From Dipetalonema caudispina (Eukaryota > Nematoda > Chromadorea > Rhabditida > Onchocercidae), in contig JABVXV010000015.1 in assembly GCA_013365325.1 (NCBI GenBank), forward strand, positions 62,001 through 126,000: DNA of 64,000 nt, in the 5' to 3' direction. Position numbers and translations under genes: made by a program. Positions 39,801 to 53,776 of this stretch are shown one piece after another; the first letter of the stretch is position 1, and every line of letters starts with the position of its first letter. The notes under the pieces were generated by a model. That model was not told where the DNA came from and made no database searches. It saw only the letters and a program-made list of their open reading frames with translations.

Positions 39801-42402
39801 TCTAATTAACTTACTATAATCGGATACATCATTAATTAATCACTGACCTATCAGAATACTACGTGAACATCATTTACCGTTGCCGCATCCTACATCCATA
39901 TATTGAGTCATTCTGAAAAATTATTGTCTCAGCAGTAAGAAGGAAAAAAAAAAAGTGTAAATGATGGAATGTTTGCGAGATGTGATGCATTTTCTTCCCA
40001 CAAATAAATATTTTCTCGCATTCAAAAGGAATAGCTATTTAGAAGAAAGTATTAATTAATGAATTATAATTAAATAAATTAATGAGTGGATTTTATATAT
40101 TGTTAAACTTTTATTAGAAAATGAGAGAATATTTTATCCTATCTTCCTTTATAATTCAACCTCATTTATTGACTATGATAAAGAGTATATCAAGTTTAGT
40201 TAAATCAACAAGGCAATGAAATAACGAATTAAATGCCAAAAAAATCCAATTTGATCGTTTTCTCAGAACTTTCTTACGAAAAAAAAAAAAAAAAAAAAAA
40301 AATTATTAGGTCAGTTTGCAATGTTTTTGATAATCCCATAATATCATCTATTTTTATGGATAGAGAAAAATGAAATGCTGACAGTTACATCATAATTAAT
40401 TATCATTTATATATTAGCTTTCCATTTCCTATTCAATCATTTTAGAATTGAAATTATCATTGGCATTCCTTTTATATTTATCTCGTTAAATTCCCATCAA
40501 TAGCATTTGTTTCTGAATGTTTAGTTGACACATTTTCTGGGACAATTACTTCGTAATAAAATTTTAGTTTTAATTTTAGGAACTTTAATTTTAACTTTTA
40601 TCTAAAAAATTTTGAATTTTTCGTAAAAAAGATAACTATAAACAATGATGCTTACTAGCAACTATTCTTTCTCTATCTCTTGATCAATCCATTGGATCAT
40701 CTGATTATTCATTCCCTAGCATATTCATTGAAGAATTTATTGTCAAACATTTCATTTAATGGCAATAGTATTGAAGGAGAACAATTGTTTACAAATTAGA
40801 TTTATATTAATGAGATATTTCGAGAATAATTTATCAAATTTCTAAAGAAAAAAAAAAAAAGGAAGAAAAGAGGTTGTTGATATACGTAGCACTACCATAG
40901 AAACCTTTCAGTTGTTGTTAGGTTGATGAAGTTATATTAGCCAGGTATACATCATTATTGAACGGTGCTGAAATGAATGAAAAAGACAGTAGGAAAGCTA
41001 ACAGCCTAGTTCTTGGCCTATGAAAGTTGATGTATGTCTAACAAGTATCTGCTGCATGTATATAGGTAGATATATAAGATATTGGTTGCATCGATCTCCT
41101 ATATCGAAATACATGTTACACCGGTATCTACCTCAAAATGCCTAATGCTTGCCTCATTTGTCTATATATTTCTGTCTGCGTCTAACACATCGATTATTTT
41201 GGTTCATATTTAACATAGTATACACAATTGATTGTATTTTGGCATTTTCTTATGACTGCACCGATCGCTTAGTGACAATAAATGCACCTTAACTTTACCT
41301 GAACATGTAACGATCATATATACATGATCGTTACATACATTGATGATTAAGATTGGGTGATATAGCATTACTTGTTTAACTCGTTCAACGGTTCAATTGG
41401 TAATCCTAACTGGAATAGACATTTTGGTGCTGTACTATATAGATGATATTTGGCCATATCAACTTTTATGCAAGGCAAATTTCGTTGTGCTTTTCTTCCC
41501 TTTTATTGTTCTGTGTTTCTCTTCATGCTTTCTTTTCTTTATCTAATGTTATACTAATTAATTTCAATGCTTCGAGATGATCATGATATTTGAATTAATT
41601 GTTTAACTAAATCAAAACAACTTCCTTAGTAAATAAACATGCATAAAAATATATAAACAAGTAAACAACAGCAATATGAATAGACTGTTTCCTGCTTGGT
41701 CTGTCATATTTTCAAAGACACATATGTACACACGCGAAGGAAACTCTGTTCAGTGTATTAGGCCCGTAACATACTTGAGAGCTAGAAGAATGAATATAGG
41801 ACAGATAAAGTGGAAAGAACAAGTAAATTTTAACAACACTCAACAAATAAAACACTACTTGAAAAATAGACTCAGTTCATCCAAACAAACTAGAATGTGG
41901 AAGATTCTACAGTGAAGGAGGAGAAACAGAGAAGACTGAGGTACCAGTAATAGGTTATGCAAGGAAAATTAAGATCTGAATAAAGCTATAACTGAATACT
42001 ACAAGCACATCATTTGTTATAATTGAACAACAGCCTAAAAAACATTAAGAACAAAAAATAAACAATGATAAGTTCGAACAGGTAAAACAATTAGGATGCA
42101 TAAGATATTCTCCAAGTTCCTAGAAGGGGAAACTAGAGCGCCAAAAAACGAGTATATTAACGAAACGACAAATAACTGCTAGTTACGGTGAAGTTTCGAA
42201 GCATCAATAGCTATCACGTAACTGCTTTGTAGTATTTTATGTTTGAATGAAGATGGAAATAATGTTATCATGATGACAGCGATAGTAAAAAATTTATCTT
42301 TCTTTTCTTAATAGAAAGACTGCACTTAGTGATTCATTATTGCGCTTTTATCACTGGCGTAAATATGTACAAGTAAAACTACACAATTTCAGTGAAAATT
42401 CA
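36877..42402. other. 5.5-kb gene-poor spacer
   Basis: AT-rich sequence with no supportable multi-exon gene. It contains an 86-codon open frame at 38337-38597, whose last 28 codons (from 38511) look like a short signal-peptide-bearing product, a 79-codon frame at 41676-41915 with no recognisable content, poly(A) tracts (for example 40279-40302) and a perfect 13-bp inverted repeat at 41305-41336. Confidence 0.5.
41305..41336. repeat. perfect 13-bp inverted repeat with 6-nt loop
   Basis: Arms ATGTAACGATCAT (41305-41317) and ATGATCGTTACAT (41324-41336) are exact reverse complements around the spacer atatac. It could form a hairpin or be a dimeric protein site. The next base pair outward does not match. 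Confidence 0.85.
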
Positions 42403-45400
42403 TCATAATTCGGACTTCTCAAAATAATTATTTATATGCTTTGCACAATCAGTCAGTTGTAACAGACACTGTGACAAACTACAACCTTCGCCTGTAATCT
42501 GAATTTGCAGTAGCAACCGATAAATGTTTTTCCAAAGATTCAGCACTTTCGAATTACAGCGTGTTACCAAACACTGAAATTCAAGTGGAAAATTTGATTG
42601 AAAGTAATTATTCAAGTGGACAGAAGGAATGATCAAATCGCGTACAAATAAATCTGCCATACCTGCAAAGCATCTTTGACGATATTTCGGACATATTGCA
42701 CAAAGAGATGTAATGTTTCGCGATAACTGTTAAGATCCATCAAAGAATCATCTTCCTGTAACAAAAAATGAAAAATTCACGAATTTTCTTGTAAGCAGCA
42801 CCATCGAAGAGCTTCAAAAGTAAAATCTCTTGCATGTTGCTATAAAAATATCATGCTTGTAGAGAATCATCTGTTCAAAACTGAGTAATTTATGGTGAAA
42901 TTAGAGCAGCTCTAACACTGCGCGACGTGTACCCAAGAGATACCAAAAAAACAACAGCAAAGTGAACCATCGAAACTCTGATTACTAACAAGAACCAAAC
43001 AAAATTGCGTGTTTTTTTCCTGGGTAAAGATGTACAGTCCTATTTATGCTGAGCCCATTCGTGTAGATATGTTTACACTATTCAAATGATACGACGTATG
43101 CTTTACGCGTTCATAAATTCACACATAAAACCAATCAAAATTAAATGAAATCATTCCATCATCCTTAGTAACATAACAAATTTTTACAGTTATTCCAATG
43201 ATTCCTGCTAAAACTAGAACAAAAAATTCTTATATCCAAAATGTTCAATAAGGTCATATTTACAATAATAAGATGTAAAAATACTAACAAAGAATTCTTT
43301 CTTTTCTTCCTCTGAAGCAGAAAGTGAAGTTTGCAAGTGCTGCATTAATGGTTGAGTCGCCACGAATAATGCAGCCAGTGATCGACGTGAACGTTTGATG
43401 CGTGCATCGGCAGTACTGATACGTGTGTTGACATCTGAAAATATCCAAGTAATTAAAAACTGAAGATTTTCCGTTATTTAAATCAGATAAGGTATAGATT
43501 TTCTGCAGATCTGAAAAAACGAAATAAGTCAACCGTGCCGTGTTGCGTTGTAATAGTGAAAACTTTGCGGTTAAGAAAAACTTTACACTCCAAAAACTTA
43601 TATAACTTCATGATTTCATAACTTATCAGCGCGAAATTGCGAAATGAAAATAAACTGACCCGAACATTTCGTACTTTCGAGAGCAGCTCTCAAGGCTGTT
43701 ATACATTCTCGGAGGCATATTTTTTCTTGCTTTTTCGATGACTTTGTTTTTGTAGCCCTAGTAATCTTCTCCACCACATAGTTGAAACATGCGCTATAAT
43801 GCTCGATTGCTTGTCGTTCATAATCTTTTAGTTTACGAGATAAACCAACTGTGCCGTGTTGCTGCTATAATAGTGGAAGAATGGATGATCAAGAGTAAAA
43901 CATATTCAACATAAGAATATAAGAATAATCGGAATGGAACAGGAACTAAATCATTTTGTAAAAGTGAATCTTTTTTCACAACAGAAAAAATAAAACATTA
44001 AGTTAGTGATTGGAAAAGACAAAACATCTACTTCCAAGAAAAGTGTCATGTAGGTATAAACCCTATAACACGTGAAGTAATTATTGACAGTGTACAATAG
44101 CTCAAAATAATAATTCAGCGAACAGCTCAAAAAATTTGAACAAGTATACCGAAACATTAGCAAATTAACAGTATAAATAAAGCCTACCGCTGCATGCTGG
44201 AATAATTTACCGAACCGAAACATAATTTCAATGATAGACCGATCCGCTATATAATGCATTTTTGGAGAACATCTCACAGAATCACGAATCAAGATATAAG
44301 CTGATTGGGCACGTGCCAAAAACTCATGTATTTCAACGGTCATCTAAAAAAAAATCTAGACAAATGCGAAAAATCATAATTCCTGACAATACTGCAATCC
44401 AAAGAAGCGAGAATCTTGCTTAAACTCTTTCAGCAATGGATTCGACAACGAAAATTAGACGACAATTTCAGCATTTTGATAATCAAGAACCATATACCTT
44501 CATTAACTACACATTGAAATAATAGAATTACCTTTTCAGGATGGCTTTCTATCATTCCCGGCTGCACATTGTCTTGAAGCCTTACCGCATAGGTGAGATA
44601 AATACCAGCCAAATCCTTACTAATACTTTCAAATAGTGGAAACTGAGTACCTCGAAAATCCGCAACAGTAGTCAGTGCGCGTTGGTAGTACTCAATTGCC
44701 TGCACATTAAAGTGATAAAAGATATGCTGAACAAATAATAATGTATAGTAAGCAAAAATATATTTGTCTCAAAAAAAATTACAAATTTGGAACAAACACT
44801 AAAATTCTCCATCTTCAACATCGCAAATTAAAATTGTTGTAAGAAAAACAACCATATTAACCTCCAAAACAAAGTTCTTCTCTTTCTCTGGATCATATGG
44901 CAAATTGAAATCAGTAAAATACATTTGGCAGTGTAATTGTAAACGATACAGCTGGCCAATGTTTGATAGCAAAAATGCCTCGTTGACGCGATCGCCAACC
45001 AAAGCAAATAGCGAAATACCCTAAAAATGTTTTGACCGTTGCAGTAAGAATTACAAGCAAAAAAGTTCATAAACCAATCCGCCAGCTGCAGTAATAGCCC
45101 AAAAGACGACTCCTACATGTAAACAGATCGTTAAAATGAAACAATAGAGCAAATTGCTCGATTTGGTATCTCAAAAAGAATAAGTGAACAACTCGAAAGA
45201 AGTCGGCAATAACAACTTAACCCTTCTAGACATGTATTATATTAAGGTAAAATGAACCACGACAATCTCTGTCTGCCGTCAACAAGAAAGAGTAAATCTT
45301 CAACACAATTTAACTTGAAATTTGCGAAGATGGAAATATAACTATTACATGCAATACCTGCAAAAGCAGTTCTTTCCCAGTTTTCACGGTCCTCTCAACC

Positions 45401-48400
45401 ATTTCTTCTGGTTCCATAGCACTTAGTGCTCCACACGAAGTATCATTCGCAGTATCTAGAGCATCAACATCCATTGCTATATACTGCCGCATTGTTTCTG
45501 GAAAAAAAGCAAATAATTGTCTTTACTCTCGGTTCGCTTCGACACAAATTTTCTTTTAGAACCTGATTCCCCTTGATATTTTACAGTGAAAACGACTTTT
45601 TCCATCTTAGTAATATGTCAAATAAAAATCATTAAACAGGTTAAAAAGTGCATAAGTAAGGTGAAGTAAACAGAAATATCTACCTTTATCAGTAAACAAC
45701 TTTGTTCCTTTCTGTGCCGCACGCTGCACGAAGCCTTTTAGTCGTTCTATGTGATGCACAGCCAAAACATTTTTCAAATTACCCAAACGACGAGCTAACT
45801 GATCCGGATAAAGAATAGCATTTGCTGTTGGTGGGAACAGAGACATTGGAGCTGTAAGACATGATAAATAGACAAAACCTGTTAACTAAAAAAAAGACCA
45901 GAAATGAATTTTTTATTTCTATGGAATTTTGTAGATTCGAAAACAGCCAAGTTTTAAGGTATCTGCACGAAAGCTGCAAATCACAGGTTTTCGAGAAAGC
46001 TCAAAAACTGAAAATAGTTGCAGCGGTAGAAAAATAAAAGACTTATCTTACCAATTTTTTTACCCGCTGCAATAGCTATAGTAGCGGCGCGTTCCGAAAT
46101 TGCCAATAGTTCTACAAATGGCACGTGAAAAGTTTTCGGGAATGCCCAACTGTATGGACGACCTGAAAATACCTTAAAATTAAGAAGTGATTAAACAGTC
46201 ACAGCAAAAATCAAAAAGCCAATAAAGATCCTGCTTGGCAGGTGTGCAAAGCATATTCTAAATATGCGCTGCACTAAGTACTGGATGACACCACAACTTG
46301 ATATCTTGATAGAGTTCACTTGAGTTAGGATAAAGACATCAACATTCATACCTCTGTAGAATTATTTGCACATAAGCTCACTGCCTCACATCATTTCTAA
46401 TCGTAAATCCACAAAATACACTTCTAATATAATTAACATAATAATTAAAATATGATTTAAAACACTATGAAATATAGCAATCTTCCACGCGCTATGAAGT
46501 CAAATTCACTGAATATAATTTTAAATGTTGTAGAAACGAAAACTATATTCACTAATTGAATAAGTGCAAAGAAATTTTAACAGTTTCACTTTATGTCATG
46601 CATTTCCATAGTTTCCGATCCCTTAACTTTTCACAACCTCTCATTTGCCCTCTCTGCTAAGCATAAACCGAACGTGTGTAAATCCTTGCCAAGATTTAAG
46701 CAACAATCTCATATTACACATATTACAGAAGCCAGAATACGCTCAAAAAGAATGCTCCAATTCATCGCAAATGAAACTTCAAAATTTTCATAAATTATGG
46801 AAACAAGCACTACCTTTATCACTTTTGTAGACTTTTGTAAGAGATCCCTCACAGATTCCAGCACAAGCAACAGGATTTAAACTGGCAGCAATTGTGGGAG
46901 CGGTAAAAGAACTGGTTTGAATCTGCATGTTATCTTCACCAGAGTCATGGTATCCAATCTCTTTAGATTGATTAATATCTTCGCTTTCCTGAACTTCTGA
47001 ACCATTGTCACCAAAGTCATCGAGTGATGAAGATAGAGGAGTTGTTGTAGCAGTAGCATCAGCAGAAAATGTCGAATATGAATCTTAATAGAGTGGTAAT
47101 GTAAACAATTAATATTGTTCATTATAAAAAATAAAGTAAAAAATCGCTCACCATGATTATTATTTAAGCAATCCAATGCCTGTGCTTTGATCTGTTTGTC
47201 ACGATAGCAACGTTTCAGATCGGCCTGGAGAAAAACCGATTAAATTATGAAGTATAAATGCAGCACTGCATCTCAGTGTGTTCAAAAAGCGAAACTTTAA
47301 AATGTAAAAAAGGTGGATTGTGTGTATAAATTTCTTGTTTCATTGCCATTTTTAACTCCACAAAATAAACGCTACCTTAGCCTGATCTTTAACTGGTAGC
47401 GAACTACATGCGATACTCCCAAGAGCTTCCGCGATATGACACATCATCGCAGGAAGTAAAGCTCGTGCTGTAGCTAAATTTCGTTGAGCATGTTCGGAAG
47501 TTAGACCTGCATTTAATGCTAACACCGCAACTGAAACAATGTGATTTAATAAGCAACCGTTAACTAATCATCCATTCATTATGTGCTGTTAAAAAGAACT
47601 AATGGAAAGAAAGAAACAGGTTAACGAGTAAATAAATTTTGGATTCTTAATGCTCAATAATGCCTTCAAGATGAATGTTAGAAATATATAACTATATTTG
47701 AGTTTATACTAGATTCTCTTACTACGCTTAAATACTGTTTGTTTGCATATAGTGCGCTGATTTATCGCGTAATTTCTTTTATTGCAGTGTACCATTTTAC
47801 ATTTTCCGGCAAGTATACCTCTTGCAGTCTATCAATCACCCTATGTTGAAATGAATCAGATGAAAATGAGCAAGAGTAAAGCAATTTTACTTAATACATT
47901 AGTATGTCTGTGGATTAGTATGCAATAGTGGTATAGTGATTTGCATGCAGCTGATATCAATACCATCGGTTTTTCTTCAACATTGAGCAATCTTGTTAAC
48001 GTTTTTAAACCATAACTGTGATTTGAAGACATTAAATACTAACGACAGCAATAGAGTCCCACTCGTGCAAATCTCAATGTTCGGCCATATCTTGACAGAA
48101 TAAACGAACTATCAGCCAACATCCGGTAAGCACTTCCAGCACGAATGAACAGAATGGAGCGGACATCTACTTTGAGCATTGCGTCTGCTTCTTCTACAGA
48201 TAAACAATTTACAAAGAAATGTAAACAAAAGTTCGCTAAGATATTCAGTAGTGCAACTTTTCGAATAGTCGGATGACCAAGTAAGCTTTTTGACAAAAGT
48301 GAGCAAGATAATAAGGTAGAAAAAACTAAGTAACAAATGAACAAACAATGAACAGTGGCTGCACCAACCTCTCCCATGATCAATGTTCGCACCCATATCT

Positions 48401-51400
48401 CGAATAAAAGACATTGGATCAGGCAAAGGTTTCCCTAATCGCTGAGCCTCTTGTTCCATTTGATCAAATAAATCCATATATCGCAAACCCTAAAAATGAA
48501 CAAAAACATAAAATAACAACAATAATTTAATATTTGTCAGTGAAAGCACTAGTATACCTCGCATAAGTCATTCATCCTACGGTAAAATAAAAAATTGCAT
48601 TATAAAGAAGAAAGAACATAATTCAGTTTTCCTTCTGCCACTTAATGCTCATAGAAAAGTAGTGAAGCGATAGCGATTACTACAGGATTTCACCAGATTC
48701 ACTCCATGCTTTATCGTTGAGTTTCTTCAATAAAAAAGAACTAACCTCCAAGCAATGTTCTAGAGCTTCCTTACAGCAATCTTCTTTGGTTGCGCAATTC
48801 GGTAATGTACGTAACTTTGGTAACTTCTCGCGTTTATTAGATGTGTAACGTGTCTTCTTCAATGACTCAATCTGCAAAGTAAATGATTTCGAATAAAAAA
48901 AATTTATAAACGCAATCTGCCATTCTATCAGATATATCATACAAACTTTAGTACCAAACCCTTGGTCTAACAAATTAAGATCGTTGAATTAAAATTCAGT
49001 GTGTTAGAAGCACATCAGATTCAATTATATGGAAAAAAGATTAGAATTTATACGTATAAAACTACGGATCTCAATCATTTTTTTTTTTTTTTATGTATCC
49101 ATTTTATTCAAGCATTTCTTGATTCTAACCGAAATAGCTGCATAACTGGCATATTCTTCACCGTATTCTCGCTGCCATCTATCATCATAGGTCCACTGAG
49201 GTTCGGCACGTTCCATCTCCTCTTCTTGACCCGCACTTCGTTTCACTGCGTCACAGCCATATGAAAGATATAAGTTGGCCAGTAAATAGTATACACACGC
49301 TACTATCTAAATAAAATATAGGTTATACAGTAAATTAATTACTTGACCAAAGTCGATTCTAGTGCAAGAATCACTTATTCGCATTCGTTTAATTTGCTCA
49401 TTTTAAAACAAAAAAGAAAGGAGTCATCATTAAAAAAGTAGAGTCCGTTTGACATTGAATACACAATGCTCAAATAAACCAATGATTATACTCTCCTCAC
49501 GGAAATATAAAGTAAATTTATGAATAAAACTGGAGCTTAAGTAACAGCAAACCAACCTGTGGATGTTTCTTCCGATCAATAATACCCAAGCATACATTTA
49601 ATAGACGAAACGCAGCATTAGCAATACGTTTTGGGCGTCGGTGCGCTGAACGACGCATAAGATTACGGGCTACCTGGAAACAAAAAAAGTGCACAAAAAA
49701 TTGGACCATAATAATAATCGAAAAAATCTTTAATCCAAATAGTGAAAAACAACATGGGAACATAAGATAAATTAAATTTAAAATCAAGGACTAAACATGA
49801 GCAACACAAAGGATACAGTTTTTCATGGGGAACAGATGAGGCCGAATGATCTCTCATTTTAGATTTCTTGAAAAGAAATCTTCTCAAGCGAAGTTAAACT
49901 TAGAAGACAAAATCAAATTGGAAGACTTGAAAATATGTGTGGAACTATTTTTTAAAAGCTGATGAGAAGTAATGATTACTTACTTTGTAGATAAGTATTC
50001 CAACACTCAGCGTAAATGGATTAGCTGTAGAATCTTCCAACAAATCACCACATAGCGGCGTCAGATCCCATAATCGCAACATTGGTTCACGATCATTGTC
50101 TCCTTTGTCTATATTACATAAACATATAAAGTATGAGTCGTTCTAAATAGAAAAGAGTTTCCTAGATCCATTTCCAAACTTCTTTTTTCACTCCCTTGAT
50201 TCATTCATATTTCTTACATTAACAAAAGTTGATTCCCCTCTTCCAAAAAAAGGCATCTTACCATGACACAACCAATATGTGTGTCCCTCCTGTGCAACTT
50301 TGTCCTGCAGGAATGCAATGATGTTTTCCGCTACATTCCTTAAAATAAGCGGATCAAATTTCGAATTTTCCAAATGTGGGATATCTTCCGTACGAATCAA
50401 TTCATATTCCTGAAAGCAAAATAAATCAGTTAAACAGCTGAGTAAATCTAGGAACCTGGAAACCAAATCTAAATGCATTCGACTATAAAATTCCTTTTTC
50501 TTTGGGCAAATAACAAAAAAAAAAAGAAATCTTTCAAACATGAAGACGATGATAAAATCAAAACAGGTTTGAAATAAGTATATTTAAATAATGAAAACTC
50601 ACCTTTACATAACCACCTAAATGCCAACAAAGTAATGCTTCAGGTGCATTACACATTGATTGATCCAAATACAAATCTACACCGGTTAAAAAATTGATAG
50701 GACGTTGTTTGAGATCCCTGCAAATAGAAAAAACGATCTTACTCATTTGCCAAATTATTTTTTTAATACAATTATTCAAAGCATTTGCTGCGTAGTAATG
50801 CAGAAGATGAACTAACTTGGGATGCAGAGTAACGCATGGGTTGGATTTGCAACCAAATATGGGTAAATTAACGTCAACGAGCATATTAAGATCATAAAAA
50901 TTCCACAGTCGACCGTAAGCGTCTAGTTCGACCTACAATAAATAAGTAAACAAGTTTATCTGGACTGTTAGATAGTTCTGGTCAATGAACATTTGATTTA
51001 TATCCTCCAATACACCTTATCTAGAATTAATCAGCGATCGGATTTTACTCAAATATGAAGGAGCAATTTTTATCCTTATGTCAAATTTTTGAAAAAGCAA
51101 ACACAATAATGAAAAAGAGGCAAGAGAAAATTCTTTACTTTCTCATCATCTACTCTTATTTTTGTGTATAAATAATCTTCCAGTGGATCGGCTAAACCAC
51201 CATTTTCTTTGACCATTTTTGATGAATCGTTTTCATGATCTGAAAAAAATTAAAGTAAGCTAGAAATTGGGTGAAATAACTATGTGTATGAAAAATATAT
51301 ACTTTTGTTGGTCTGCACTGGAACATCCGATTCCGCAGTGGCTGCCATATAATCCAGCGAAGCCAAACTGTAAACATAAAAAATGAACATGACTAAATAT

Positions 51401-52971
51401 AAGACATAAGCAATAGATAATCGAATGATTGAGTAACTGAAGCGGTCAAATGACCATGGAAATCCTTATTATTCTACAAAGACTTAGCATTGAGGACCCG
51501 AGATTTCAATAAACTTGCTTACCTTCTAGTGTACAAACTCTCAGTTATCATTTTGCGATGCATATCGGCAATGATATCACCAGTTGTAGTTCCTGCTCCT
51601 GTTTTAGCACCAGCAATGCCAATAAGACATTGAGATTTAGAATTGAGAAACTCTGCCACAGGAGAAATACCAACAGTTGGATTCATATAGGTATACTGAA
51701 AACAGAGAAATTAAAATCAAGCTTAATGTTTATAAGTCGTTTTTTCAAGCTTAAAAGGCTTACATTTTTCAGATAAGCGCAATTATCCAACAGTAACGTC
51801 TTCCCAATCTTATGAACTATTAAATTCAATGGTTGCTTGGAGAAGGGTGTAGCAATAAGTTTTTTCAACGTTTCAGCTTCAGCAACGACATCAATACCAC
51901 CAACTATAGCATCAATATAGCAATCAGCAAGACGGAGACTGCAAATATTCATGCTTGAAGAACATAAATATTCCAAATTTCAAAGTCATATAGATTGTGA
52001 CTTTGATAATAAAACTTATTCATCGCAAATCGTAAACTCCTTCTGGAAAACAATGTAAAACTACACTCTGCATGCAGTCTAGCTATATCAAGAGGAGAAT
52101 AGTCCCGATGAATTTTTTTTCCTAGTTCTAAATCTAGAAGACATTGAACCGACCGCCAGTAATTACCTCTCGAAGCAATCTCTAATTCGGGTATTGAAAC
52201 GCCATTGCCCAATACCACTTCTGCTGCCACTTCCCGAAAAATTTCCTGATGTGGCATTGTTTGCAGTTGTTCCACGGTTCGTTTCTGAACTGCTATCCAT
52301 TTCTGTCCACAAATCATCGTACGCATCAATAGACCAAGCATTTAGTGGTGGCACATTCAAATTGGTATTGAGTTCAAGCTTCACAACTGGTAACGGTGTC
52401 GGTTGTATTGTACTAGGCAGATAACTGCAGATATTGAGTATCTGATTAATGAACGAGAAAAATTTAAACTTTCAAAAGACGGAAGGAAAATGGATATTTA
52501 CATAGTAACTTTATTAACCAGGAGTTTCTTTAAAACCAAGACAGAACCACCACTCAAATGTTCAAAATACCCGATTTTTCAATTCAAAGGATGGCGGATG
52601 TTAAAGATTTATGAACATTCCCAAAAAGGGCTTCCTCTAACACCAGACTTCAGTACACGAACAAAGTCCAAACATGTCCATCGCAACACCTATCTATGGG
52701 TTCTCAAAATGTCACAACAAATCATAAGAATGCTCCAGATGCACCAATGTACTGTAATTGAAGTACTATGCCAATATATATCATACCTAGATAAGACCAT
52801 ACTGTGACAAATGGTCTTACTTAGCTAAATATATGTATAAAAAAGTACTATATTGTAGCGAACATAAATCAAACAAACTAACAGGATGGGCTTCGCATCG
52901 TAGGTAATCATCGACCCATCATTAATTGTCGGACTAGAAGCCGATATTGATGGTGATGGTGTCTCTGCCAT
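42403..52971 (-). CDS. EDRF1: EDRF1 orthologue (erythroid differentiation-related factor 1-like)
   Basis: Twenty-nine exons in continuous phase give 1383 residues: 52971-52883, 52424-52167, 51938-51764, 51695-51523, 51367-51303, 51239-51139, 50932-50817, 50717-50603, 50409-50262, 50108-49984, 49673-49557, 49306-49130, 48871-48684, 48576-48558, 48489-48369, 48193-48044, 47530-47376, 47224-47152, 47083-46814, 46162-46052, 45851-45684, 45497-45358, 45020-44862, 44699-44532, 44343-44188, 43864-43660, 43434-43289, 42755-42663, 42573-42403. Blocks shared with animal EDRF1 in the same order include NLNVPPLNAW, KLIATPFSKQPLNLIVHKIG, NLPIFG (309-314), NFLTGVDLYLDQSMCN, YELIRTEDIPHLENSKF (366-382), EGHTYWL, ANPFTLSVGILIYKVARNLM and RYGRTLRFARVGL. 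The C-terminal half is helical and repeat-like (AIEYYQRALTTVADF, LLSNIGQLYRL), consistent with TPR-like repeats. In vertebrates the protein is a nuclear factor affecting globin and erythroid gene expression; its role in worms is unknown. The 89-residue DSYSTFSADATATTTP region is low-complexity and acidic. Confidence 0.95.
48558..48576 (-). other. EDRF1: 19-nt microexon of the EDRF1 gene
   Basis: The acceptor ccgtag, 19 nt and a GTATAC donor bridge the phase difference between the exons ending at 48684 and starting at 48489, adding LMNDLCE across the junction. Without it the flanking exons do not join in frame at these splice sites. Confidence 0.65.
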
Positions 52972-53630
52972 TAATCATCAAACTTCCGAAAAAACTTCAA
53001 TGCAAAATAATCATCACTATTTTTTTCTCCTTATAAATACTACTCTAGCAAAATTTCACAAATTTCAATACTCTTACTAATACAGGCAAAAGAATGATAG
53101 GATTTCGGGTCAATTAATCAAGGAATAATATTGTAAACGAAATATGCGATTTACAATTAGCATGGTAAAATGCATGCTTGGATAAATGAAAAAATCGATC
53201 GAATTAAATTTCAAGTCATAAAAATGCAATATGTCAAAGTACTCAACGTTAAATTACAAATTACATACGAAACACAATGAAGTAGCTATTTCTGATGTTA
53301 TCAAAATGAAAGAATATATGGAATACATTGATATCAATTCTCATAAAGTCATGTCCAAACTTTCTCCAATCTTCTATTTCTCACTTTCTAATCTTAAATA
53401 AGTCTAGGCTCTCTCTCTCATCTTAAATCTAGGCTCAATTCCTAACCTCATAAAGCCATATCATATCCTCAAGAATGATAAACCATCCATAAGTTAAAGT
53501 TTCTGCCACCCACTAACGAATGAGATACAAAACCTATCAAATAAATGTCCCAAGTATAGAGTTGATAATATTTGGATAACTGTACCCGATCATTTTTTAA
53601 TTACTACCGTAATCCTCCGAAGTATCTTTC

Positions 53631-53656
53631 ATGCATGCATGCATGCATGCATGCAT
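53631..53656. repeat. (ATGC)6.5 self-complementary tetranucleotide repeat
   Basis: Twenty-six nt of perfect ATGC repeat. Every unit is self-complementary and alternates purine and pyrimidine, so it could extrude a cruciform or adopt Z-like DNA. Confidence 0.95.
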
Positions 53657-53686
53657 AATGCAGATGCATATTTCCTATATGCAGAT

Positions 53687-53776
53687 AAATACATTAGACT
53701 TTCATTTATTATCAAGAAATCTCAACAATGATATAAATGCATTAAGCTTTCTATTATCAAGAAATCCCAATAATGG
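53687..53776 (+). repeat. imperfect tandem duplication of about 42 bp
   Basis: Copy 1 (about 53687-53730) and copy 2 (about 53735-53776) share a leading cattaga/cattaag block, then ttattatcaagaaatc or tattatcaagaaatc, then caacaatg or caataatg. The copies differ by a few substitutions and small indels. Confidence 0.6.

Noticed and set aside
41676..41915. 79-codon plus-strand frame
   Set aside because: No signal peptide, domain or splice partner; it lies about 500 nt past the EDRF1 3' end on the opposite strand.
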